Source: Treponema sp. (lineage in GTDB: Bacteria; Spirochaetota; Spirochaetia; Treponematales; Treponemataceae). Taken from it: a stretch of 53,812 nucleotides of DNA. The notes under the pieces are model-generated. The model made no database searches, had not been told where the DNA came from, and worked only from the letters and a program-made list of their open reading frames with translations. A program made the position numbers and the translations under genes. This document shows, piece after piece, positions 7,714-15,289 of this stretch; within the stretch, counting starts at the first letter, position 1; every line of letters starts with the position of its first letter. The stretch is from contig JAHAZL010000014.1 in NCBI GenBank assembly GCA_018384055.1, forward strand, positions 1 through 53,812. The letters run 5' to 3'.

Positions 7714-8426
7714 ATAAAGGCGTTTCCTTTCTTTTTTCCTGTGCGTTCAAAAAATCCCATCTTTACATAGACCCATAGCATTACTGCCGTTTCCTGCCGT
7801 TTTGCCTTTGGGTACAGTACAATCAGTTCCCTGTGAAATTCCGGGGCTGTAAACTCCCTGTCTTTTTTTAGCAATGCTGCCGGAATTAGTTTTTTCCAGG
7901 CTGCTTTTCCGTGCAGTACCGTTGCCTTTCCAAGTTCATCAAGCCTTTTGCCTGTTTTGTTCCAGGTTCTTCTATGCCTTCTTCTTGAGTTGTCGGCTTT
8001 TTCTATACTTCCAAAATCAGTCCGCTGGTCGGTGATCTTTGACTCTACTATTTCCAGAGTGAAATTCCTGTCCAGGAGGTAGGGGTAGAGCTTTGTAAGT
8101 TCCCTGAAAACTGATGTCAGGTTCAATTTTTTGGGACTTTTCTTTCTCCTTATTATTCTTCCGCTTTCGTCTGTTGTTTCCACATATTTTTCCACCGCAA
8201 GTGGGTGAACGACCCGTATTTTGCGTTTTTCCCCAAGAAAATAAGCGATTTTTGGGGCCAGGGATGCCAGTGTTCCCGTCTGGATTTCTATTATTCCGCC
8301 GTCAGAAAGCAGAATGTCCGCTATGAAAGGGCCGCATTGTACTTCTTTTTGTGCTCCATCATGCCTTCCTGCATATATTTCTTTCAGGGTTCTGTGCAAA
8401 TGGGTTTCGTTGTATGTGTTTATCAT
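7698..8426 (-). CDS. Predicted PD-(D/E)xK-like nuclease domain protein
   Basis: A 242-residue protein. The N-terminal part (MINTYNETHLHRTLKEIYAG then FIADILL and IIEIQTG) fits a widespread uncharacterised family whose core I read as a restriction-endonuclease-like fold: Asp37 in FIADIL and Glu47/Gln49 in IIEIQT would be the D and ExQ (in place of ExK) metal residues; KIRVVHPLAVEK continues the pattern. The C-terminal part (about 165-242) looks like a winged-helix domain (AVMLWVYVKMGFFERTGKK). Function is inferred. It runs against ruvC and overlaps it by 16 bases. Directly upstream lies a triple GGGGTCTGTCCCC repeat. Such genes are often accessory, and acquisition by transfer is possible. Confidence 0.6.
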   Translation of the reverse strand: MINTYNETHLHRTLKEIYAGRHDGAQKEVQCGPFIADILLSDGGIIEIQTGTLASLAPKIAYFLGEKRKIRVVHPLAVEKYVETTDESGRIIRRKKSPKKLNLTSVFRELTKLYPYLLDRNFTLEIVESKITDQRTDFGSIEKADNSRRRHRRTWNKTGKRLDELGKATVLHGKAAWKKLIPAALLKKDREFTAPEFHRELIVLYPKAKRQETAVMLWVYVKMGFFERTGKKKGNAFIYKPL

Positions 8427-8444
8427 GTTTTTTCTCTGTTTTTA

Positions 8445-8523
8445 AGGGGTCTGTCCCCTCTGTCACTTTGTCACGGGGTCTGTCCCCATTGTATTGTTTT
8501 TTAGGGGTCTGTCCCCTCTGTCA
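8445..8523. repeat. Three copies of GGGGTCTGTCCCC
   Basis: GGGGTCTGTCCCC occurs at 8446-8458, 8475-8487 and 8504-8516, so the copies are spaced by exactly 29 bases each time. The first and third share 21 identical bases (8445-8465, 8503-8523); the middle one has a different right flank. Each unit can fold as GGGG-loop-CCCC. They lie between the divergent nuclease-like gene and mraZ. The word resembles REP sequences associated with RAYT transposases, but no transposase gene is in the window. Confidence 0.75.
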
Positions 8524-8574
8524 TTATATATCTGCCAATTTCCCAAATTTTTTTATTTTCGGTGCATTTTTTCA

Positions 8575-8602
8575 TTGACATTAACAAATTTTTCGATAAA
8601 AT
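8575..8602 (+). promoter_or_regulatory. dcw-cluster (mraZ) promoter
   Basis: Perfect TTGACA (8575-8580), a 16-base spacer and TAAAAT (8597-8602). Predicted transcription start near 8609, giving a leader of about 37 bases before mraZ that contains the MraZ boxes. Confidence 0.75.
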
Positions 8603-8611
8603 AGGTGATAA

Positions 8612-8637
8612 GTGGGAAATAGTGGGAAAAAGTGGTG
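8612..8637 (+). promoter_or_regulatory. MraZ-binding boxes in the mraZ leader
   Basis: GTGGGA (8612-8617), GTGGGA (8622-8627) and GTGGTG (8632-8637) repeat at an exact 10-base period, with a weaker GGTGAT at 8604-8609 in the same phase. MraZ is known to bind tandem TGGG(A/G) boxes with 5-base gaps in front of its own gene, so this is the expected autoregulatory operator. It lies just downstream of the -10, fitting repression. Confidence 0.8.
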
Positions 8638-8645
8638 AGTGCGGT

Positions 8646-9092
8646 ATGAATTTGCTCTGTGGAGAGTACAACAATACGCTGGACGACAAAGGTCGCATCC
8701 AGTTTCCGGCTAAGCTGCGTACTGTATTGCAGCAGGATAGCCTTGTTGTAACCCGCGGGCTCGACAACTGCCTCATGCTTTTTACTGTGGACGAGTGGAC
8801 CTCATTGAATGAAAAAATCATGGGGTCCGCTTCTCTTTTTGATGAGAAAAAACGCATGGTTCTCCGTCGCTTCATTTCTCCGGCTCAGGAAATTACTTTT
8901 GATAAATCCGGCCGTCTTTCTATTCCCCAGAGCTTAAGGGACTTTGCCGGTCTTAAGGGTGAATGCACAATCCTTGGAATCAACAGATACATGGAATTGT
9001 GGGACTCTGAACGCTATGGAAAGTACCTTGATGATACTGAAGAATCCTTCATTCAGGCTGCGTCTGAATCTATGGGTGATATTCTTCTTTAA
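8646..9092 (+). CDS. mraZ: Transcriptional regulator MraZ
   Basis: A 148-residue AbrB-fold regulator, first gene of the dcw cluster. Two SpoVT/AbrB-like repeats each carry the DxxxR motif: DDKGRIQFPAKLR in the first half and DKSGRLSIPQSLR in the second. MraZ assembles as a ring that binds tandem boxes in its own promoter and tunes division-gene expression. The frame is open back to 8562, but MNLLCGEYNNTLDDKGR is the family N-terminus, and an upstream start would lie within the promoter. The boxes are at 8612-8637. Confidence 0.93.
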   Translation: MNLLCGEYNNTLDDKGRIQFPAKLRTVLQQDSLVVTRGLDNCLMLFTVDEWTSLNEKIMGSASLFDEKKRMVLRRFISPAQEITFDKSGRLSIPQSLRDFAGLKGECTILGINRYMELWDSERYGKYLDDTEESFIQAASESMGDILL

Positions 9093-9160
9093 TTGTTGAT
9101 TTCAACGATTGAAAAATAAAGAAGCCTTCGTATTTGAGGGCTGTAAAAAGGGAATGGAAA

Positions 9161-10147
9161 TTGGAAATCGTACATACTCCTGTACTTTTAAATGAATGCC
9201 TCTCATATCTTTCTCCTGTTGGAGAACCTTTTGAATCTTCTGCCTATCTTATTGATTCAACATTGGGCGAAGGTGGACATTCCTTCAACTTCCTTTCAAA
9301 ATATCCAACTTTAAAAGTCAAGGGGCTTGATGCAGACAGCATTATTCAGGCAAGGGCTAAGGAAAGGCTTTCTCCTTTTGGTGAACGAATGTCTTTCTAT
9401 AATGGTTGGTTCAACGATTTTTACAGAAATTTTCCTGAGGGGGAAGAAAGACCAAATCTCATTCTCTTTGATCTTGGCATCAGTGTGTTCCATTACGAAA
9501 GAAGCGGAAGGGGGTTTTCTTTCCGTCATGATGAAGTGCTGGACATGAGGCTCAACAGCGAAACTAGGGAAAGTGCCGCTGACATCGTGAACAAGATGGA
9601 AGAAGAGAAGATGGCAAACATGATCTACCTCTATTCCGATGAAAAATATTCGCGCCGCATTGCGTCAGAAATCTGCAGGGTGCGAGAAACTCAGAAGATT
9701 GAATCTACAAAGCAGCTGGCTGACATCATTTACAATGCGGTTCCGGCAAAATACAGGCACGGAAACATTCATCCGGCCACAAGAACTTTCCAGGCTCTTA
9801 GGATAAAGGTAAACAGCGAACTCAGTCGCTTACCGGAAGCAATCCACGATGCCTTCAATGTTCTTGCACCCGGAGGAAAGCTCGGCGTAATTACATTCCA
9901 TTCATTGGAAGACAGGATTGTAAAGAACTATTTCAGAAACCTCGGAAAGCAGTGCGTGTGCCCACCTGAAGTTCCAATATGCAACTGCGGCGGAACTCCG
10001 TGTGCTGAAATCCTTACCCGCAAGCCTGTTGAACCTACGGAAGAGGAAATAAAAAATAATTCGCCTTCCAGAAGTGCAAAGCTTCGTGTGGTAAGAAAAC
10101 TTCGCGATGCGGATGAAAAACGCCTGTACGGTGTGGAGGCAATGTAA
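9161..10147 (+). CDS. rsmH: 16S rRNA (cytosine-1402-N4)-methyltransferase RsmH
   Basis: A 328-residue SAM-dependent methyltransferase (MraW) that N4-methylates C1402 in the ribosomal P site. Signature: HTPVLLNECLSYL at the N-terminus, the SAM loop DSTLGEGGHSFNFL, LILFDLGISVFHYE, RGFSFRHDEVLDMR and the C-terminal LAPGGKLGVITFHSLEDRI. No ATG is in place. TTG at 9161 (MEIVHTPV) is preceded by AGGG and gives the family's usual N-terminus; TTG at 9134 would add nine residues with no ribosome-binding site. Its last base is the A of the ftsL ATG (TAATG), so translation is coupled. A four-Cys patch (CVCPPEVPICNCGG) is usual in the family. Confidence 0.93.
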   Translation: MEIVHTPVLLNECLSYLSPVGEPFESSAYLIDSTLGEGGHSFNFLSKYPTLKVKGLDADSIIQARAKERLSPFGERMSFYNGWFNDFYRNFPEGEERPNLILFDLGISVFHYERSGRGFSFRHDEVLDMRLNSETRESAADIVNKMEEEKMANMIYLYSDEKYSRRIASEICRVRETQKIESTKQLADIIYNAVPAKYRHGNIHPATRTFQALRIKVNSELSRLPEAIHDAFNVLAPGGKLGVITFHSLEDRIVKNYFRNLGKQCVCPPEVPICNCGGTPCAEILTRKPVEPTEEEIKNNSPSRSAKLRVVRKLRDADEKRLYGVEAM

Positions 10148-10458
10148 TGAACAAGAAGATTCGTGCATTCTTCAGAAATCTTTTTTTATGCCTTCTTGCA
10201 CTTAGCATTCCTGGATTGCTTGTTCTAAATGGAATTCAGTCCAGCAAGTACAGGACGCTTAAAAAAGAAGTTGAGGACCTGGAAAGAAAACAGGAGTCCC
10301 TCATCGAAGAAAACAAAAAATTGATAACAGACATCAGCCTTCTTTCAAGTTCTGACAGAATTGAAAAAATTGCTGAAGAAGACCTGGGCATGCGTCAGGC
10401 AGAAAGTAAAGAAATTGTTCGTGTCGGAGTTCCCGTCACAAAGGAAAATAAAAAATGA
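10147..10458 (+). CDS. ftsL: FtsL-like division protein
   Basis: A 103-residue bitopic membrane protein: short basic N-terminus, membrane segment at about 8-28 (FRNLFLCLLALSIPGLLVL), then a coiled coil (about 35-70: KYRTLKKEVEDLERKQ and following) and a short tail with DRIEKIAEEDLGMR, a typical FtsL/DivIC ending. FtsL links FtsQ and FtsB in the divisome. The name rests on architecture and position between rsmH and murF, since sequence conservation is weak. It overlaps both neighbours by 1-4 bases. No ftsI follows, unlike the order in proteobacteria. Confidence 0.75.
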   Translation: MNKKIRAFFRNLFLCLLALSIPGLLVLNGIQSSKYRTLKKEVEDLERKQESLIEENKKLITDISLLSSSDRIEKIAEEDLGMRQAESKEIVRVGVPVTKENKK

Positions 10459-11879
10459 TCGGAATAGATAAAAGTCTTCTTACACTTGAAAAGATTCTCG
10501 AAGCAACAGACGGCATTCATGTTCTTGGACCATCAGTCATCACGTTTACTTCTGTTGCAACAGACAGCCGTAGTGTAGAGAAGAACACTTTGTTTGTTCC
10601 GCTTATCGGTGAAGTTCAGGACGGACACAAATACATTCCTCAGGCAATGGAAAAGGGAGCCAGTGTTGTCTTTATCGCAAGAAAAAACTATGAGGATGAC
10701 AGCAATTTCTTTGTTAACCTTCATCACGAAAAGCCTGGCGTAACTTTCATAGTCGTTGAAAATACAATGACAGCCCTTCAGAAAGCTGCCGGTGCCTATG
10801 TTGAAAAATTTCCGCACCTCATGAAGATTGCAGTTACGGGATCAAGCGGAAAAACAACTACAAAGGAAATTCTCGTTTCCATCATGAAGCAGAAATACAA
10901 TGTAATCTGCAACCAGGGAAACCTTAACAGCGAAACAGGGCTTCCTCTTTCAGTATTTAAAATCCGGTCTGAACATGAATGCGGCATTTTTGAAATGGGC
11001 ATGAACCGTGAAAATGAAATCGGTGAAATCTCTGCAGTACTCAAGGCAAACTTTGCCATCGTTACAAACATCGGAACTGCACACATAGGTTTGCTTGGAA
11101 GCCGAGACAATATTGCAAGGGAAAAGGCAAAGGTTTTCGATCACTTTCACAACTTCGGAACAGGGGTAATTCCTTTTGACGATGACTATGTTGATTTTCT
11201 CAAGGATCAGATTGAAGGAAAGGTTGTCCTCTATGGTCAGGATACAGATACAGTAAAATATGTTGCAGATCTTGGACTTGGCGGAACAAAGTTTACTGTA
11301 GGCGGAATTGAGACAGTTCTTTCCCTCCCTGGAAAATACAATTACAAGAATGCTCTTGGTGCCATTGCCCTTGCAGAGGTACTTGGGCTTTCGTCAGCTG
11401 AGATTGCCAAGGGTATAAGTGAACTTGAACCTATGTTCGGAAGAAGCCAGGTTCTTGAAGGAAAATATACAATCGTTCAGGACTGCTACAATGCAAACCC
11501 TGATTCAATGGAAAAATCAATTGAGTTTGTTTCTTCTGTTAACGATGAACGCAAGAAGGTTTTTGTTCTTGGAGACATGCTTGAACTTGGTGAAGACTCC
11601 GTAAAGGAACATGAAAAGGCAGGTGAGCTTGCATTGCATTCTTCTGCCGACATGGTGATCTTTGCGGGCGATGAAATGAATGTAGCCTTTGAAAAAATCA
11701 GGGCCTCCGTATCTGGAAAAGAAATTTTCCATTATGCTGGTCGCAGCGATGACTCCATGAAGGAAATTGCGGAAAAAATTTCTTCTTCCGTTCCTGAAAA
11801 ATCCATCGTTTTGATAAAGGGGTCCAGAGGAATGGGCCTTGAGCGCATTACAAAAATTCTTGAAGGCGGTGAACTGTGA
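10455..11879 (+). CDS. murF: UDP-MurNAc-tripeptide--D-Ala-D-Ala ligase MurF
   Basis: A 474-residue cytoplasmic ATP-dependent ligase that adds D-Ala-D-Ala to the peptidoglycan precursor. The P-loop TGSSGKTTTKE starts near residue 128; NQGNLNSETGLPLSV and the central ATPase residues follow, then the Mur-ligase C-terminal domain with YNANPDSM and KGSRGMGLE. The ATG overlaps the ftsL stop (ATGA) and the end overlaps ftsW (GTGA). The third amino acid in its substrate (often ornithine in treponemes) cannot be read from sequence. Confidence 0.95.
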   Translation: MIGIDKSLLTLEKILEATDGIHVLGPSVITFTSVATDSRSVEKNTLFVPLIGEVQDGHKYIPQAMEKGASVVFIARKNYEDDSNFFVNLHHEKPGVTFIVVENTMTALQKAAGAYVEKFPHLMKIAVTGSSGKTTTKEILVSIMKQKYNVICNQGNLNSETGLPLSVFKIRSEHECGIFEMGMNRENEIGEISAVLKANFAIVTNIGTAHIGLLGSRDNIAREKAKVFDHFHNFGTGVIPFDDDYVDFLKDQIEGKVVLYGQDTDTVKYVADLGLGGTKFTVGGIETVLSLPGKYNYKNALGAIALAEVLGLSSAEIAKGISELEPMFGRSQVLEGKYTIVQDCYNANPDSMEKSIEFVSSVNDERKKVFVLGDMLELGEDSVKEHEKAGELALHSSADMVIFAGDEMNVAFEKIRASVSGKEIFHYAGRSDDSMKEIAEKISSSVPEKSIVLIKGSRGMGLERITKILEGGEL

Positions 11880-13087
11880 GTGAATATGTGATTCATGCAG
11901 ACAAGCCTGTCGTTGCATACAAGAGAAGTGATCCGCTTTTTTTGATTTCTGTTCTCATGTTGTGGGGACTTGGAATATTCACAATTTTGATTTGTACTCA
12001 GGGTGTAGGGGAGCGTTTATTCCACAACAGGTATTACTTTTTGTGGAGACAACTTGCATGTTCCGCAGTTGGTGCTGTTGGCCTTGTATTTTTTGCAGCC
12101 GTTCCCGTTAATGCCCTAAGGCGTTTTTCTTTAACCTTAGCTGCAACATCCGTAGTGCTCTGTTTTTTTGCCCTTCTGCCTGTTATTGGAAGTGCAAAAA
12201 ACGGTGCACCACGATGGGTCAGCATTCCTCACCTGATCACTTTCCAGCCTTCTGAAATGGTTAAGTTTGCCATGGTGCTCTATCTTTCACACCTCTTTGA
12301 CAAGCATTCTGCCGAGTATGAAGAAAATAACAAGGAATTCATGGTTCCTGCCATTGGACTTATTATTCTTGCCGGCGCAATTTTTGCACAGAGGGACCTT
12401 TCTACAAGTGTAATGGTTTTTGGCATCGGTGTATGCATGTTCATTGTTTCAGGTTCTCCTGTAAGAGTGTTTGTGCCTATCATGTTCCTACTGTTTCCTT
12501 TCACGGCCCTTGTGATTTTGACTCAGCGGTACAGACTTCTGCGCATCCTTTCTTTCTTTAGGCCAGATGACTATACGACAACTTCAGGTTATCAGGCTCT
12601 TGCTTCCAAAAGGGCTATAAGTGCAGGTGGCATCTGGGGTGTTGGTACAGGAAGCGGATTGGACAGTAACCTTACCATTCCTGAAATTCAGACAGACTAC
12701 ATTTTTGCCGGTTGGGCAACAGCCATGGGACTTATAGGGGTTTGGGGCTACCTTCTTTTGCTTGGCATATTTGTTTTCCGCGGCATGAAGATTGCCGTCA
12801 GTTGCCCAAATAAATTTGCAGCCCTTGGAGCTTTCGGCTGTGTTTTTACGATTGCAGTTCAGTCTATGGTGAATCTTGCGGTTGTATGTGGAGTTGCACC
12901 TACTACAGGAATCCCGCTTCCTTTCTTTTCAAGCGGCGGTTCCTCCCTCATTATTACACTTTGTATGTGCGGTTTTGTAATTAACGCCTCTCATTGTGAT
13001 GCCGATAATGATAGTGGTAGTGAAAAGAAAAAAATATCAGATATAGAATTTAATGAAAGTTTTGGAGAGACGGTGGTAGAGTTATGA
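11876..13087 (+). CDS. ftsW: Septal SEDS glycosyltransferase FtsW
   Basis: A 403-residue SEDS protein with about ten membrane segments that polymerises lipid II at the septum together with a class B penicillin-binding protein. Family landmarks: KNGAPRWVSIPHLITFQPSEMVKF, split here as NGAPRWVSIP and FQPSEMVKFA, then YQALASKRAISAGGIWGVG, IPEIQTDYIFA and TTGIPLPFFSSGGSSL. The start is GTG at 11876 (MSEYVIH), overlapping the murF stop. The partner penicillin-binding protein is not in this cluster. Position inside dcw favours FtsW over RodA. Confidence 0.93.
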   Translation: MSEYVIHADKPVVAYKRSDPLFLISVLMLWGLGIFTILICTQGVGERLFHNRYYFLWRQLACSAVGAVGLVFFAAVPVNALRRFSLTLAATSVVLCFFALLPVIGSAKNGAPRWVSIPHLITFQPSEMVKFAMVLYLSHLFDKHSAEYEENNKEFMVPAIGLIILAGAIFAQRDLSTSVMVFGIGVCMFIVSGSPVRVFVPIMFLLFPFTALVILTQRYRLLRILSFFRPDDYTTTSGYQALASKRAISAGGIWGVGTGSGLDSNLTIPEIQTDYIFAGWATAMGLIGVWGYLLLLGIFVFRGMKIAVSCPNKFAALGAFGCVFTIAVQSMVNLAVVCGVAPTTGIPLPFFSSGGSSLIITLCMCGFVINASHCDADNDSGSEKKKISDIEFNESFGETVVEL

Positions 13088-13923
13088 GCGATCTTGTAGT
13101 TACGGATTTCAACGATTTTTTCATCTCATTTGATGACAATGCACCTGCAAAGGAGCAGGAAACTGTGAAGGACAAGAAACTTATTGCGCTTAAGGTACTT
13201 GTTATTGTTCTCGGAAGTTTCCTTGTACTGGAAGCACTGCTTTACAGTTTTGTTCTTCCTTTGTTCTCGGCGCCGGAAATTACATACAGCGGATTGAATT
13301 ACCTTACAAAAAACGAGTTGAATGAAAAGCTTTCTGAACTTGATTGCTCTACATGGAGCGGTTTCAGCACAGAAATGGCAGTTTCTGTACTCAGCACAAT
13401 TTCCTGCGTTGAAAGCGTTGCTGTGGACAAACATTTCCCTAACAAAATTTCAGTTAAGATTAAGGAAAGAAATGCCGTTGCCAAGTCGATTATCTGTCAG
13501 GACGGAACCTCAAAGTCTGTTCAAATAGATGAAAATGGTATATTATTCAGTGTTAATTCTGCTTCTGTCGCAACAGATTATTCCGTTCCCCTTGTTTCTG
13601 GACTTCCAGTTGACAACCTTCAGGAAGGAATGAGGCTTCCGGCCAAATACCGTGTTCTCATGGAGCAGATTTCTGACATCAGAAAACTTCCACGCAAATA
13701 TTTTGCTGCAGTATCTGAAATACAGGTTGTGCCAAAGGAATACGGCAACTATGAGCTTGTCCTTTATCCTTCTCAGGCAAAAGTAAAGGTTCTTTCAGAC
13801 CGCAATCTGAATGAAGATGCCCTACAGTACATGATGGTTGTTCTTGATGTCGTTAATTCCATTGAACCTGACGTGTCGGAAATTGACCTTCGCTATGGAG
13901 CAGTTTCCTATAGACGCCGCTAG
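13084..13923 (+). CDS. ftsQ: Division protein FtsQ/DivIB
   Basis: A 279-residue bitopic protein: acidic cytoplasmic N-terminus, membrane segment at about 34-58 (LIALKVLVIVLGSFLVLEAL), then a POTRA domain (about 63-130, EITYSGLNYLTKNELNEKL to FPNKISVKIKERNAVA) and a beta domain. FtsQ scaffolds the divisome through FtsL/FtsB. Its ATG overlaps the ftsW stop (ATGA), and 11 bases separate it from ftsA. The POTRA signature VEHVAVDKHFPN-like segment (SVAVDKHFPNKI) and position support the call. Confidence 0.87.
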   Translation: MSDLVVTDFNDFFISFDDNAPAKEQETVKDKKLIALKVLVIVLGSFLVLEALLYSFVLPLFSAPEITYSGLNYLTKNELNEKLSELDCSTWSGFSTEMAVSVLSTISCVESVAVDKHFPNKISVKIKERNAVAKSIICQDGTSKSVQIDENGILFSVNSASVATDYSVPLVSGLPVDNLQEGMRLPAKYRVLMEQISDIRKLPRKYFAAVSEIQVVPKEYGNYELVLYPSQAKVKVLSDRNLNEDALQYMMVVLDVVNSIEPDVSEIDLRYGAVSYRRR

Positions 13924-13934
13924 AGAGGATAGCA

Positions 13935-15191
13935 TTGAGCCGCCGAATTGTTGGTCTTGATATCGGAACCTGCTTTATCAGGACAGTTATAGCTGAAATT
14001 GACTCTGATGGCCGTATTGAAGTAATCGGCCTTTCAAAAATTCCGTCTCAGGGTGTTCGTAACGGCATCATCGTAAACATCGATGCAACAAAAGAGGCTG
14101 TTCAGGCTGCAATCGAGGCAGCAGAGCAGATGGCAGGGGTAGAGGTCACTGAAGTCTGGACATCCATCGGTGGTTCTCAGGTTTCAAGCATGAAGTCCAG
14201 CGGAATCGTTGGTGTTGATCCAAAGGGAATTTCGACAAGTCCTCTCGAAATCAAGCCTGAAGCAAAGGAAAGGGCACTTAAATCTGCAAAGTCAATGCTC
14301 ATTCCTTATGACGAAGTTCTCCTTCACATCATTCCTCAGGAATACCTTATTGACGGAAAGGACTATCCGGATCCAATCGGAAACCTTGGTGTTCGCCTTG
14401 AAGTTAAGGCCCTCCTCGTAAAGGTTTCAAAGTCTGCACAGGGAAACATTGCGGAATGCATTGCCCGTGCAGGATATGAGCTCAGGAACATTACCCTTAA
14501 GACTCTTGCAGCCGCAACAGCAACCCTTCATAAGGATGAAATGACCCTCGGCTCAATCCTCATTGACCTTGGCGGCGGTTCAACTGATGTAATTGTCATC
14601 AACAAGAATGCTCCTGTATTCACCGTTTCAATTCCTTATGGCGGAAACAGGGTTACAAACGACATAGCACAGGTTTTTGGAGTTCCTTTTGCCGTCGCAG
14701 AAGACCTCAAGCTTAAATACGGTTCTTGCTGGCTTGATCCTTCAGAAGAAAATGATGAAGTCATCATTCCTGGAGTGGGAGGTTTACCACCAGCCGTTAC
14801 AACAAAGAAACTTCTTTGCGATGTCATTTCAAGTCGTGTCGTAGAAATACTTGAAGAGATTCTTTCTCTTGTCAAGAAGGAAGCAAAAAGATATTCGGGA
14901 CTTGGAAGGCTTAACGGTACCATTGCCCTTACAGGAGGCGGTGCCCTTATGCCTGGTATTGTTACCCTTTCGCAGGCAGTTTGGAATTCAACCAGCGTTG
15001 GAATGGCCAGATGTGCTGATTTTGGTGGTGTTGATACCAGCTACAGAAACGCAGACTTTGCAACTGTAATGGGGCTCATCATCAGCAACAAGGATGATGA
15101 CGGAAGGGCATCTGCAAAAAGGGCTGCTAAGAAACAGGGCGGTGAGCCTAAAATGAGTTTCTTTAAGAATTTACTAAAAAAAATAAATTAA
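13935..15191 (+). CDS. ftsA: Cell-division protein FtsA
   Basis: A 418-residue actin-like ATPase that anchors FtsZ to the membrane. Motifs in order: phosphate 1 loop VGLDIGTCFIRTVIA near the N-terminus, the inserted 1C domain (PSQGVRNGIIVNID), phosphate 2 ILIDLGGGSTDVIVI, adenosine loop IALTGGGALMPGI, and a C-terminal amphipathic helix MSFFKNLLKKI that would insert in the membrane. The start is TTG at 13935 (MSRRIVGL), preceded by GAGAGGAT. Confidence 0.95.
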   Translation: MSRRIVGLDIGTCFIRTVIAEIDSDGRIEVIGLSKIPSQGVRNGIIVNIDATKEAVQAAIEAAEQMAGVEVTEVWTSIGGSQVSSMKSSGIVGVDPKGISTSPLEIKPEAKERALKSAKSMLIPYDEVLLHIIPQEYLIDGKDYPDPIGNLGVRLEVKALLVKVSKSAQGNIAECIARAGYELRNITLKTLAAATATLHKDEMTLGSILIDLGGGSTDVIVINKNAPVFTVSIPYGGNRVTNDIAQVFGVPFAVAEDLKLKYGSCWLDPSEENDEVIIPGVGGLPPAVTTKKLLCDVISSRVVEILEEILSLVKKEAKRYSGLGRLNGTIALTGGGALMPGIVTLSQAVWNSTSVGMARCADFGGVDTSYRNADFATVMGLIISNKDDDGRASAKRAAKKQGGEPKMSFFKNLLKKIN

Positions 15192-15211
15192 GTAGAATAT
15201 TCAACATGAAG

Positions 15212-15280
15212 TTTTCGGCTGTCACTCAGGAGAGGGGATACTCCAAGAGGACTTGAAGGGCCGAAAATTGGGTCGGGAGG
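15212..15280 (+). promoter_or_regulatory. Structured ftsZ leader
   Basis: The 98-base gap between ftsA and ftsZ contains TTTTCGGC (15212-15219) pairing perfectly with GCCGAAAA (15260-15267), with a smaller GGAG/CTCC pair (15229-15232, 15241-15244) inside. There is no T-run after the stem, so it is not a terminator. GGGAGG (15275-15280) follows, nine bases before the ftsZ ATG. This could be an mRNA-processing or translational-control structure. Confidence 0.4.
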
Positions 15281-15289
15281 AAATTATAA

